DNA of 17,325 nt from SIG223 sp964442785 (lineage in GTDB: Bacteria > Bacillota_I > Bacilli_A > RFN20 > DUOF01): assembly GCA_964442785.1 (NCBI GenBank), contig CAYTZW010000026.1:1-17325 (forward strand), read 5' to 3'. The notes beneath the pieces are model-generated. The model was not told the DNA's origin. It searched no databases and saw nothing but the letters and a program-made list of their open reading frames with translations. Both the position numbers and the translations under genes were made by a program. Shown in pieces: positions 1-6,692 of the stretch. Each line of letters starts with the position of its first letter. The first letter of the stretch is position 1.

Positions 1-30
1 CACAACAAAATCCACTATTTTATAAAATTC

Positions 31-59
31 TTGCAAATATTTTATATTTGTAATACAAT
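31..59 (+). promoter_or_regulatory. Promoter of rplK-rplA
   Basis: A -35 box TTGCAA (31-36) and a -10 box TACAAT (54-59) are separated by exactly 17 bases, which is the ideal sigma-A arrangement. Transcription would start near 66 and give a leader of about 85 bases before the rplK start. The 30 bases upstream show no gene or recognisable signal. Confidence 0.7.
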
Positions 60-90
60 ATCCAAGTGCATAAGTGTGCAAAGTTGCGCA

Positions 91-119
91 GTGGCAGAAC
101 GTAAGTTTGTTATGACCAC
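91..119 (+). promoter_or_regulatory. Putative L1-binding leader hairpin before rplK
   Basis: GTGG (91-94) pairs with CCAC (116-119). Inside, an asymmetric loop of 2 bases (CA) on one side and 7 bases (GTTATGA, 109-115) on the other leads to a second helix, GAAC/GTTT, closed by a GTAA tetraloop (101-104). The architecture matches the 23S rRNA site for protein L1: GUGG/CCAC helix, asymmetric loop, then a second helix. It sits where L1 autoregulation of the rplK-rplA operon is known in E. coli. That it binds L1 here is inference. Confidence 0.6.
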
Positions 120-151
120 AGCACGGACAAGATTAATAGGAGGTGTGTCAC

Positions 152-565
152 GTGAGTAAGAAAGTCGCAAAGGTCGTTAAGTTGGAACTTCCAGGCGGAG
201 CTGCAAAACCAGGTTCAGCATTAGCATCTGCTGGTGTTAATATGCCTAAGTTTTGTACAGAGTTCAATGACAAAACAAAAGACAGAGCAGGAGAACCTGT
301 TCCAGTAATTATTACTGCTTATGAAGATAAGAGTTTTGATTTTGTTGTTAAAACTGCACCAGCTTCATATCTTATCAAAAAGTATTCAGGTGTTAAAACT
401 GGATCTGCAAAGGCAAAAACTGTAAAAGTTGGAACTTTGAAAAAAGAAGATTTGAAGAAAATTGCAGAAGCTAAAATGGTTGATTTAAATGCTAATGATG
501 TCGAAGCTGCAATGAAAATTATTGCAGGTAGTGCAAGAAGTATGGGCATTACAGTAGAAGAATAA
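152..565 (+). CDS. rplK: 50S ribosomal protein L11
   Basis: L11 sits at the base of the L7/L12 stalk, binds the GTPase-associated centre of 23S rRNA and takes part in factor binding. The product is 137 residues. The start is the GTG at 152: AGGAGGTG lies six bases before it, whereas the in-frame GTG at 143 overlaps that site. The C-terminal rRNA-binding half is ordinary (VDLNANDVEAAMKII, SARSMGI). The N-terminal loop is not: residues 14-30 lack about four positions and most prolines of the usual proline-rich motif between the first strand and AGVN. As I recall, this is the form seen in Mollicutes. The gene is followed after 44 bases by rplA, and the two are clearly one operon. Confidence 0.97.
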   Translation: MSKKVAKVVKLELPGGAAKPGSALASAGVNMPKFCTEFNDKTKDRAGEPVPVIITAYEDKSFDFVVKTAPASYLIKKYSGVKTGSAKAKTVKVGTLKKEDLKKIAEAKMVDLNANDVEAAMKIIAGSARSMGITVEE

Positions 566-571
566 AAATAA

Positions 572-597
572 GTGGGAGGAAAATCCGTTAAAACCAC
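572..597 (+). promoter_or_regulatory. Putative L1-binding hairpin between rplK and rplA
   Basis: GTGG (572-575) pairs with CCAC (594-597). An asymmetric loop, GA on one side and GTTAAAA (587-593) on the other, leads to a short inner helix GGA/TCC with loop AAA (578-586). The 5' side reads GTGGGAGG, identical to what I recall of the L1 site in E. coli 23S rRNA, and the 3' side keeps the A-rich run before CCAC. It ends just before the rplA ribosome binding site (AAGGAGG, 598-604), so protein bound here could block translation of rplA. Confidence 0.65.
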
Positions 598-609
598 AAG
601 GAGGTAATT

Positions 610-1293
610 ATGAAGAAAGGAAAAAAATATGTAGCAGTTGCTGCACTTGTTGAAAAGAATAAAGCTTATCCAATTGCAGAAGCTTGCGAATTAGTTAAGA
701 AAACTAATCCATCTAAATTTGATGCATCTGTTGATGTTTCATTTAGATTAGGGGTTGACCCTAAATATGCTGACCAACAAATAAGAGGAGCATTAGTTTT
801 ACCTAATGGAACTGGTAAAACAAAAGTTGTTTTAGCAATCACTAATAAAGTTGATGAAGCAAAAGCAGCTGGTGCTGATTATGCTGGTGGCAAAGAAATG
901 ATTGAAAAAATCCAAAAAGAAAGTTGGTTTGAATATGATGTTATCGTAGCTACTCCTGATATGATGGGAGAGTTAGGAAAAATTGGTCGTTTATTAGGAC
1001 CTAAAGGTTTAATGCCAAACCCAAAAACTGGAACAGTTGCAATGGATATTGCTAAAGCAGTATCAGAAGTTAAAGCTGGTAAAGTTGAATATCGTGTTGA
1101 TAAAGAAGGTAACATTAATTTATCAATAGGTAGAGTTTCATTTGAAGCTGCTAAATTACAAGAAAACTTTAAAGCAATCTATGATGTTTTAGTAAAAGCT
1201 AAACCTGCTACTGTTAAAGGTCTATATATGAAGAATGTAGCATTAAGTACTACAATGGGACCTTCAGTAAAAGTTTTAGTAGAAAAAATTTAA
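610..1293 (+). CDS. rplA: 50S ribosomal protein L1
   Basis: L1 forms the mobile L1 stalk that helps release deacylated tRNA from the E site; in many bacteria it also represses its own operon by binding an mRNA mimic of its rRNA site. The product is 227 residues, close to the family norm. The two-domain protein shows the conserved GLLGPKGLMPNPKTGTV-like segment around residues 127-143 and the C-terminal NVALSTTMGPSVKV signature. The ATG at 610 follows AAGGAGG by five bases. The gene lies directly behind rplK, and the GTGG/CCAC hairpin just upstream is a plausible target of its own product. Confidence 0.98.
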   Translation: MKKGKKYVAVAALVEKNKAYPIAEACELVKKTNPSKFDASVDVSFRLGVDPKYADQQIRGALVLPNGTGKTKVVLAITNKVDEAKAAGADYAGGKEMIEKIQKESWFEYDVIVATPDMMGELGKIGRLLGPKGLMPNPKTGTVAMDIAKAVSEVKAGKVEYRVDKEGNINLSIGRVSFEAAKLQENFKAIYDVLVKAKPATVKGLYMKNVALSTTMGPSVKVLVEKI

Positions 1294-1314
1294 TTTGATT
1301 AAAGCGTATTAATT

Positions 1315-1418
1315 CCAAAGACAGTAACGGTCGAAGTTAGACTTAATAAGGTTACCGAGGTGCAAAAAAAGAATACTATTTCTTAAACTCACCCTGTCTT
1401 TGTACGGGGTTTTGTTTT
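1315..1418 (+). promoter_or_regulatory. L10(L12) leader RNA (ribosomal attenuator)
   Basis: A perfect nine-base helix P1 forms between CAAAGACAG (1316-1324) and CTGTCTTTG (1394-1402). It encloses P2 (TAAC 1325-1328 with GTTA 1351-1354, then GTC/GAC and an unpaired TTAATAAG that resembles a kink-turn) and P3 (GGTG 1359-1362 with CACC 1390-1393, inner AAGAA/TTCTT). P1 flanks, the TTAAT motif and the ACCGAGGTG segment match the L10 leader known from Bacillus. In that system the L10(L12)4 complex binds the leader and promotes termination before rplJ. P1 and P3 cannot coexist with the terminator at 1391-1418. I see no convincing promoter just upstream, so the leader may be transcribed from inside or before rplA. 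Confidence 0.88.
1391..1418 (+). terminator. Attenuator terminator of the L10 leader
   Basis: ACCCTGT (1391-1397) pairs with ACGGGGT (1404-1410), seven pairs including one G-U, around the loop CTTTGT. The run TTTTGTTTT follows directly. The 5' arm shares bases 1391-1394 with leader helices P3 and P1, so the terminator competes with them as an attenuator should. Confidence 0.75.
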
Positions 1419-1462
1419 GGATATTGATACTTTTAATAAAAAATAAAAAGGAGGAAACTTAA

Positions 1463-1954
1463 GTGAATCAAAAAACTATTGAAGCAAAACAACAAACTGT
1501 TGAACAAATCGCTGCTATGATGAAAGAAAGTGGTTCTATCGTTGTTGTTGAATATCGTGGATTAACAGTAGCTGCTTTAACTAATTTACGTAGACAATTA
1601 AGAGCTGAAAATGCAAGTATTAAAGTTTACAAAAACAATTTAGTTGTTAGAGCTGCTCAAAGTCTAGGATATGAAGGACTTACAGAAAGTCTAGTTGGTC
1701 CTAATGCTATTGTGTTAGGAAAAGAAGCTACTACTGCTCCTGCAATTCTTTCTAAATTTGCTAAAAAAGAAAAAAATTTAGTAATTAAATCTGGAGTTGT
1801 TGAAGGAAAAGTATTAGACGAAAAAGAAATTAAAGAAATCGCTAAATTACCAAATAAAGAAGGTATGATTTCAATGTTATTAGGTTGTTTACAAACACCT
1901 ATCATCAAATTTGCTTGTGCTGTTAAAGCAGTTGGAGAAGCAAAAGAAGCTTAA
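1463..1954 (+). CDS. rplJ: 50S ribosomal protein L10
   Basis: L10 anchors the L7/L12 dimers to the ribosome and binds 23S rRNA beside L11. The product is 163 residues, near the usual length. The N-terminal rRNA-binding domain is recognisable by VVVEYRGLTVAALTNLRRQLR (about residues 26-47) and the KVYKNNLVVRA segment; the C-terminal helix that carries L12 dimers follows. The GTG at 1463 is the start, with AAGGAGG eight bases upstream. rplL follows after 18 bases. Control is through the L10 leader that precedes the gene: excess L10-L12 complex would lower readthrough. Confidence 0.97.
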   Translation: MNQKTIEAKQQTVEQIAAMMKESGSIVVVEYRGLTVAALTNLRRQLRAENASIKVYKNNLVVRAAQSLGYEGLTESLVGPNAIVLGKEATTAPAILSKFAKKEKNLVIKSGVVEGKVLDEKEIKEIAKLPNKEGMISMLLGCLQTPIIKFACAVKAVGEAKEA

Positions 1955-1972
1955 TAGAGGAGGAAAATTAAA

Positions 1973-2350
1973 ATGGCAAAATTAAGTGCTCAAGAAATTA
2001 TTGAAAGTTTAAAGGAAATGACTATCCTAGAAATTAATGAATTAGTCAAAGCAATTGAAGAAGAATTTGGAGTAGTTGCAGCAGCTCCTGTTGCTGGAAA
2101 TGCAGCTCCTGCAGCTGAAGCAGAAGCAGCAGCAGCACCAAGCGAAGTTAGCGTATTCTTAAAATCAGTTGGAGCTAACAAAGTTGCAGTTATCAAAGCT
2201 GTTCAAGCATTAACAGGTGTTGGACTTATCGATGCTAAGAAATTAGTGGATGGTGCTCCTTGTGCAATTAAAGAAAAAGTATCACCAGCAGCAGCTGAAG
2301 AAGCAAAAGCTAAATTAGTTGAAGCTGGAGCTGAAGTAGAAGTAAAATAA
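1973..2350 (+). CDS. rplL: 50S ribosomal protein L7/L12
   Basis: L7/L12 is the multicopy stalk protein that recruits translational GTPases. The 125-residue product has the N-terminal dimerisation helices (about 1-35), an alanine- and glutamate-rich hinge (about 36-58) and the globular C-terminal domain. AGAGGAGG precedes the ATG. In the factor-binding face, K70, K75 and K89 correspond to E. coli K65, K70 and K84 and are kept, but E. coli R73 is replaced by Q78 and K81 by I86. The gene follows rplJ closely and is followed by a weak terminator. Confidence 0.97.
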   Translation: MAKLSAQEIIESLKEMTILEINELVKAIEEEFGVVAAAPVAGNAAPAAEAEAAAAPSEVSVFLKSVGANKVAVIKAVQALTGVGLIDAKKLVDGAPCAIKEKVSPAAAEEAKAKLVEAGAEVEVK

Positions 2351-2366
2351 TTAGCCTAGAAAAACT

Positions 2367-2401
2367 AAACCTGCATTTAAAATTTACTTGCAGGTTTTGG
2401 T
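2367..2401 (+). terminator. Weak or partial terminator after rplL
   Basis: AAACCTGC (2367-2374) pairs perfectly with GCAGGTTT (2390-2397) around a 15-base loop. The tail is TTTTGGTGTTT, an interrupted T run, so termination is probably partial. A partial stop here would let some transcripts reach the methyltransferase gene, as known for the rplL-rpoB junction in E. coli. Confidence 0.6.
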
Positions 2402-2420
2402 GTTTATGGAGGTGGAAGTG

Positions 2421-3020
2421 ATGTCTCATTATTTTGAAAATGATAAATCTTTGAAATCCAAAAAAAGAGAATTTAAATATACCTTTAATAATGAAGAATA
2501 TATAATGAAATCTGATGTTGGTGTTTTTTCAAAAAATGAGTTGGACGAAGGAACTTCCATCTTCTTAAACTTTTTAAAAGATGAATCTTTAAATGGAAGA
2601 ATATTAGACCTTGGTTGTGGAATTGGGTGTTTAGGAATAACACTTTCATCTATCTTTCCTTCTTGTCAATTTGAGGGAGTAGATGTTAATGAAAGAGCGT
2701 TAGCCCTATGTGAAGAAAACATCGTTCTCAATAAGGTTAATAATTATAAGGTTTATCTAAGTAATATTTGTTCTAATGTAAAAGGGTTATTTAATGTAAT
2801 AGTTACTAATCCTCCGATTAGAGCAGGAAAAGAAGTTGTGTTTAGTTTTTTTTCACAAGCGTATAACTGTTTAGAATTAAATGGAATCCTATATGTTGTT
2901 AATAGGAAAAGTCATGGTGCGAAAAGTAGTGAAAAAAAGTTAATTGAACTTTTTGGAAATTGTGAAATTGTAGATAAAAATAAAGGTTTCTACATTTTAA
3001 AATCCATTAAATGTGGATAA
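2421..3020 (+). CDS. RsmC/YbxB-type rRNA methyltransferase
   Basis: This is a class I S-adenosylmethionine-dependent methyltransferase, probably acting on a guanine N2 in 16S rRNA as the RsmC family does. The product is 199 residues. Motif I is ILDLGCGIG (residues 61-69), an acidic residue follows in VDVNERA, and the catalytic motif IV is NPPIRAG (130-136), as in amino-methylating enzymes. It is a single catalytic domain, like Bacillus YbxB and unlike the two-domain E. coli RsmC. The neighbourhood rplL-ybxB-rpoB is the Bacillus order, which supports the assignment. The ATG at 2421 is preferred because GGAGGTG (2408-2414) precedes it; earlier in-frame starts overlap that site or the terminator. 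Exact target base is not shown by the sequence. Confidence 0.88.
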   Translation: MSHYFENDKSLKSKKREFKYTFNNEEYIMKSDVGVFSKNELDEGTSIFLNFLKDESLNGRILDLGCGIGCLGITLSSIFPSCQFEGVDVNERALALCEENIVLNKVNNYKVYLSNICSNVKGLFNVIVTNPPIRAGKEVVFSFFSQAYNCLELNGILYVVNRKSHGAKSSEKKLIELFGNCEIVDKNKGFYILKSIKCG

Positions 3021-3033
3021 TTAGGTTGTTAAA

Positions 3034-3062
3034 TTGACTTTACTTGTAGTAAAAAATATAAT
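3034..3062 (+). promoter_or_regulatory. Near-consensus promoter of rpoB-rpoC
   Basis: TTGACT (3034-3039) and a perfect TATAAT (3057-3062) are 17 bases apart, with an A-rich spacer. It lies in the gap after the methyltransferase gene. Transcription would start near 3069 and give a leader of about 55 bases. That leader can form a small hairpin, ACATTT (3081-3086) with AAATGT (3099-3104), of unknown significance. Confidence 0.85.
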
Positions 3063-3123
3063 TGTAGAATGTGTAAAAAGACATTTCTGGCCAAAAACAA
3101 ATGTTTGAAAGAGGTGACTGTTA

Positions 3124-6100
3124 GTGGCAAAATCAACACTTCCAACAACAGAAAAATTTAAAGAAAGAATTAATTACGGAAAGGTTAAAGATGTACTTCC
3201 CCTTCCTAATCTTATTGGAGTTCAAATTAACTCTTTTAAGTGGTTGTTAAAAGAAGGTTTAAGAGAAGTATTTGAAGAAATTTATCCAATCGAAAGTGCA
3301 AATGGTTCGTTAGAACTTCAATTTGTTGATTATGAATTTGGAGATCCTACTTATAGTATTGATGATTGCAAAGAGCAATTTTTGACATATTCAATGCCTT
3401 TAAGAGCAACTTTCCGTTTGATTAACAAATTAACTGGTGAAATAAAAGAGAGCAAAATCTTTATGGGTGATTTCCCTATTATGACTGATAGTGGTACTTT
3501 CGTTATTAACGGTGGAGAAAGGGTTATCATTTCTCAACTTGTTAGATCACCAGGTGCTTATTTTAGTCAAGTAATGGACGTTAATAAAGGTAAAATGACC
3601 TATGGTGGTGAGATTATTCCTACTAGAGGTACTTGGATTGAATTTGAAACAGATGGTAATGATTTAATCAATGTTAGAATTGATAGAACAAAGAAATTAC
3701 CTGCTACTGTATTATTAAAAGCGATTGGATTAGACCAAAATGAAGTGTTAATTGATTTATTTGGTGATGACTATCGTTTGATTAATACTTTAGAAAAAGA
3801 TATGACTGCTTCTACAAAAGAAGCTATGATTGAAATCTATAACAAATTAAGACCAGGTGAACCTGCAACAGAAGAAGGTTCTAAAATTTTACTTATCCAA
3901 AGATTCTTTGATCGTAAAAGATATGACCTTGCAAAAGCAGGTAGGTATAAATTAAATAAAAAATTAAATGTTTATGAAAGATTATTAGATAAAATTATTG
4001 CTGAGCATTTAGTAGATGCTGAAGGTGAAATAGTTTATAAAAAAGGTACTATAATAGATAAAGAAAAACTTGATTATTTAAGAAGTATTAAGTTCTTTGA
4101 AAAAGGAGCTCATAGGGTTACTTTGGATTTAAATACTGATTTGGACGATGATTGCAATGTTCAAATCGTAAAAGTTTATACTTCTGAAGACCAAGATAGA
4201 ATTATGAACATTATTGGTACTGATATGGCTATTACTAAAAAGTATGTAACAATGTCTGATATTGTCGCAACTTTCTCTTTTACAATGAATATGTTAGAGG
4301 GATTTGGTGTTAATGATGATATTGACCATTTAAGTAATAGACGTGTTAAACCTGTAGGTGAATTGATACAAAATCAATTTAAGATAGGTTTATCAAGAAT
4401 GGAAAGAAGTGTAAAAGAGAAGATGTCTATTTCTGATACGACAGGAATGACTCCTCAAAACATTTCTAATGTTCGTCCTTTAACGGCTGCTATCAAAGAG
4501 TTCTTCTCAAGTAGCCAATTATCTCAATATGCTGACCAAGTTAATCCTTTATCAGAATTAAGTCATAAAAGACGTATTTCTGCTTTAGGAGCAGGTGGTT
4601 TGACTCGTGAGAGAGCAGGAGCTGTTGTAAGAGATGTTCACGTTACTCACTATGGTAGAATATGTCCTGTTGAAACTCCAGAAGGAGGAAATATCGGTTT
4701 GATTAATAACTTAGCAAATTATGCTATTATTGATGAATATGGATTTATTAAAACTCCTTATCGTAAGGTTGATAAAGAAACAGGAAAATTAACTGATGAG
4801 TGTATTTATATGTCTGCTGATGATGAAGCTGAATATTATATTGCTGAGGCAAATATTCCTCTTGATTCTGAAGGTAGAATTGCAATCGATAGAGTGGTTG
4901 CAAGACATAATGGAGAAACTATTGAAGCAAATAGAGAAGATATTGATTTTGTAGGTGTTTCTTCAAAACAAATTATTTCTGTTGCTGCTTCTTGTATTCC
5001 TTTCCTAGAAAACGATGACGGACAAAGAGCTTTGATGGGTGCAAACATGCAAAAACAAGCAATACCTCTTTTAAGACCAGATTCTCCTATTGTTGGAACT
5101 GGTATGGAAAAGTATGTTGCTCACGATAGTGGTGTTTGTGTTCTTGCTAAAGAAGACGGAACTGTTAAATATGTTGACGGAAATAGAATAGAAGTAGAAG
5201 GTAAAAAAGGAACAGAAACTTATAGATTACATAAATTCCAAAGATCTAATCAAGGAACTGCTATTGTTCAAAATCCAATCGTTGAAGTTGGACAAAAAGT
5301 TAAAGCGGGAGAAATTATTGCTGACGGACCTGCTACCCAAAATGGTGAAATGGCTTTAGGACAAAATGTTGTTGTTGCTTTTATGACTTGGAATGGATAT
5401 AACTTCGAAGATGCTGTTATTATGTCAGACCGTGTTATTAAAGAAGATGTTTATACTTCACTTCATATTGAATCTTATGATGTTGAATGTCGTGATACTA
5501 AATTAGGACACGAAGAAATTACTAGAGATATTCCTAATGTTGGTGAAGATTCCAAAGTTCAACTTGATTCAAGAGGAATTGTTGTTCCTGGATTTGATGT
5601 TCGTGACGGAGATATTTTAGTTGGTAAAATTACTCCAAAAGGACAAACAGAACCTTCTCCTGATGAAAAATTGTTAATGGCAATTTTTGGAGAAAAAACA
5701 AAAGAAGGTAAAGATACTTCACTTCGTGTTCCACGTGGTGGTGCAGGTACTGTTGTTGATGTCAAAGTATTTTCTCGTAAACAAGGACACGAAATGTCTC
5801 CTGGAGTTAATGAAGTAATTAGAGTTTATATTGCTCAAAAACGTAAAATTCAAGAAGGAGATAAAATGTCAGGAAGACACGGAAATAAAGGTGTTATTTC
5901 TAAGATTTTACCTCAAGAAGATATGCCTTTCTTAGAAGACGGTACTCCAATAGATATAATGTTAAACCCATTAGGAGTTCCTTCTCGTATGAATATCGGA
6001 CAAGTTCTTGAATTCCACTTAGGAATGGCTGGAAAAAGATTAGGTTTGAAATTTGCAACTCCTGTATTTGAAGGTGTTACCAATGAAGAACTTGTTAAAT

Positions 6101-6678
6101 TAATGGCAGAAGCAAAAATGGCTCCTGACGGCAAAGAAGTTTTACGTGATGGTAGAACTGGAGAGAGATTTGACGCTCGAGTTGCTGTTGGAGTTATGTA
6201 TATGATTAAGTTAAACCACATGGTTGATGATAAGTTACACGCTAGAGCGATTGGACCTTACTCAATGGTTACACAACAACCACTTGGAGGAAAAGCTCAA
6301 AATGGTGGTCAAAGAGTTGGAGAAATGGAAGTTTGGGCTTGTGAAGCTTATGGTGCTGCTCACTTATTACAAGAAATTATGACTATTAAGTCTGATGATA
6401 TGATTGGTAGAGCGAAAACTTATGAGGCAATCATTAAAGGTAAACCATTACCTACACCTGGTGTTCCTGAATCATTTAGAGTTATGGTTAAGGAATTACA
6501 AGGTTTAGCAATAGATGTTAAATTGTATGATGTCGACGGTGAGTTGATTGATAACAAAGCAGCATCTAAAGCTATTGAGAAAGAAGAAACTGAATTAGTT
6601 ACTACTTTAAAAGATGAAATGAATAAATATGAAGATTTCCAATATGAAAAATTTGAAAGCTTCGAGGAAGAAGAATAG
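3124..6678 (+). CDS. rpoB: RNA polymerase subunit beta
   Basis: This is the second-largest catalytic subunit of RNA polymerase. The product is 1184 residues, close to Bacillus (about 1190). The GTG at 3124 follows GAGGTGA. Visible landmarks are the fork-loop and rifampicin region (about 460-525), the GDKMSGRHGNKG segment with substrate-contacting lysines K914 and K922, and the C-terminal QPLGGKAQ...GEMEVWA clamp region. The rifampicin pocket keeps Q465, D471, H481, R484 and S486 (E. coli 510, 516, 526, 529, 531) but shows unusual neighbours: Y469-A470 instead of F-M, and G522 instead of P567. The clamp motif reads KAQNGGQRVGE instead of the usual KAQFGGQRFGE. The acidic C-terminus ends 14 bases before rpoC. 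Confidence 0.98.
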   Translation: MAKSTLPTTEKFKERINYGKVKDVLPLPNLIGVQINSFKWLLKEGLREVFEEIYPIESANGSLELQFVDYEFGDPTYSIDDCKEQFLTYSMPLRATFRLINKLTGEIKESKIFMGDFPIMTDSGTFVINGGERVIISQLVRSPGAYFSQVMDVNKGKMTYGGEIIPTRGTWIEFETDGNDLINVRIDRTKKLPATVLLKAIGLDQNEVLIDLFGDDYRLINTLEKDMTASTKEAMIEIYNKLRPGEPATEEGSKILLIQRFFDRKRYDLAKAGRYKLNKKLNVYERLLDKIIAEHLVDAEGEIVYKKGTIIDKEKLDYLRSIKFFEKGAHRVTLDLNTDLDDDCNVQIVKVYTSEDQDRIMNIIGTDMAITKKYVTMSDIVATFSFTMNMLEGFGVNDDIDHLSNRRVKPVGELIQNQFKIGLSRMERSVKEKMSISDTTGMTPQNISNVRPLTAAIKEFFSSSQLSQYADQVNPLSELSHKRRISALGAGGLTRERAGAVVRDVHVTHYGRICPVETPEGGNIGLINNLANYAIIDEYGFIKTPYRKVDKETGKLTDECIYMSADDEAEYYIAEANIPLDSEGRIAIDRVVARHNGETIEANREDIDFVGVSSKQIISVAASCIPFLENDDGQRALMGANMQKQAIPLLRPDSPIVGTGMEKYVAHDSGVCVLAKEDGTVKYVDGNRIEVEGKKGTETYRLHKFQRSNQGTAIVQNPIVEVGQKVKAGEIIADGPATQNGEMALGQNVVVAFMTWNGYNFEDAVIMSDRVIKEDVYTSLHIESYDVECRDTKLGHEEITRDIPNVGEDSKVQLDSRGIVVPGFDVRDGDILVGKITPKGQTEPSPDEKLLMAIFGEKTKEGKDTSLRVPRGGAGTVVDVKVFSRKQGHEMSPGVNEVIRVYIAQKRKIQEGDKMSGRHGNKGVISKILPQEDMPFLEDGTPIDIMLNPLGVPSRMNIGQVLEFHLGMAGKRLGLKFATPVFEGVTNEELVKLMAEAKMAPDGKEVLRDGRTGERFDARVAVGVMYMIKLNHMVDDKLHARAIGPYSMVTQQPLGGKAQNGGQRVGEMEVWACEAYGAAHLLQEIMTIKSDDMIGRAKTYEAIIKGKPLPTPGVPESFRVMVKELQGLAIDVKLYDVDGELIDNKAASKAIEKEETELVTTLKDEMNKYEDFQYEKFESFEEEE

Positions 6679-6692
6679 GGAGGAATAGTAAG

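Noticed and set aside
143..151. GTG at 143 as start of rplK
   Set aside because: It overlaps the ribosome binding site AGGAGGTG and would add three residues not seen in the family.
191..241. Sequencing error or frameshift in rplK causing the missing loop
   Set aside because: The difference is a whole number of codons, the frame is intact on both sides and the sequence is sensible throughout.
2388..2420. TTG at 2388 or ATG at 2406 as start of the methyltransferase
   Set aside because: The first lies in the terminator loop and the second contains the ribosome binding site; homologues begin at the ATG at 2421.
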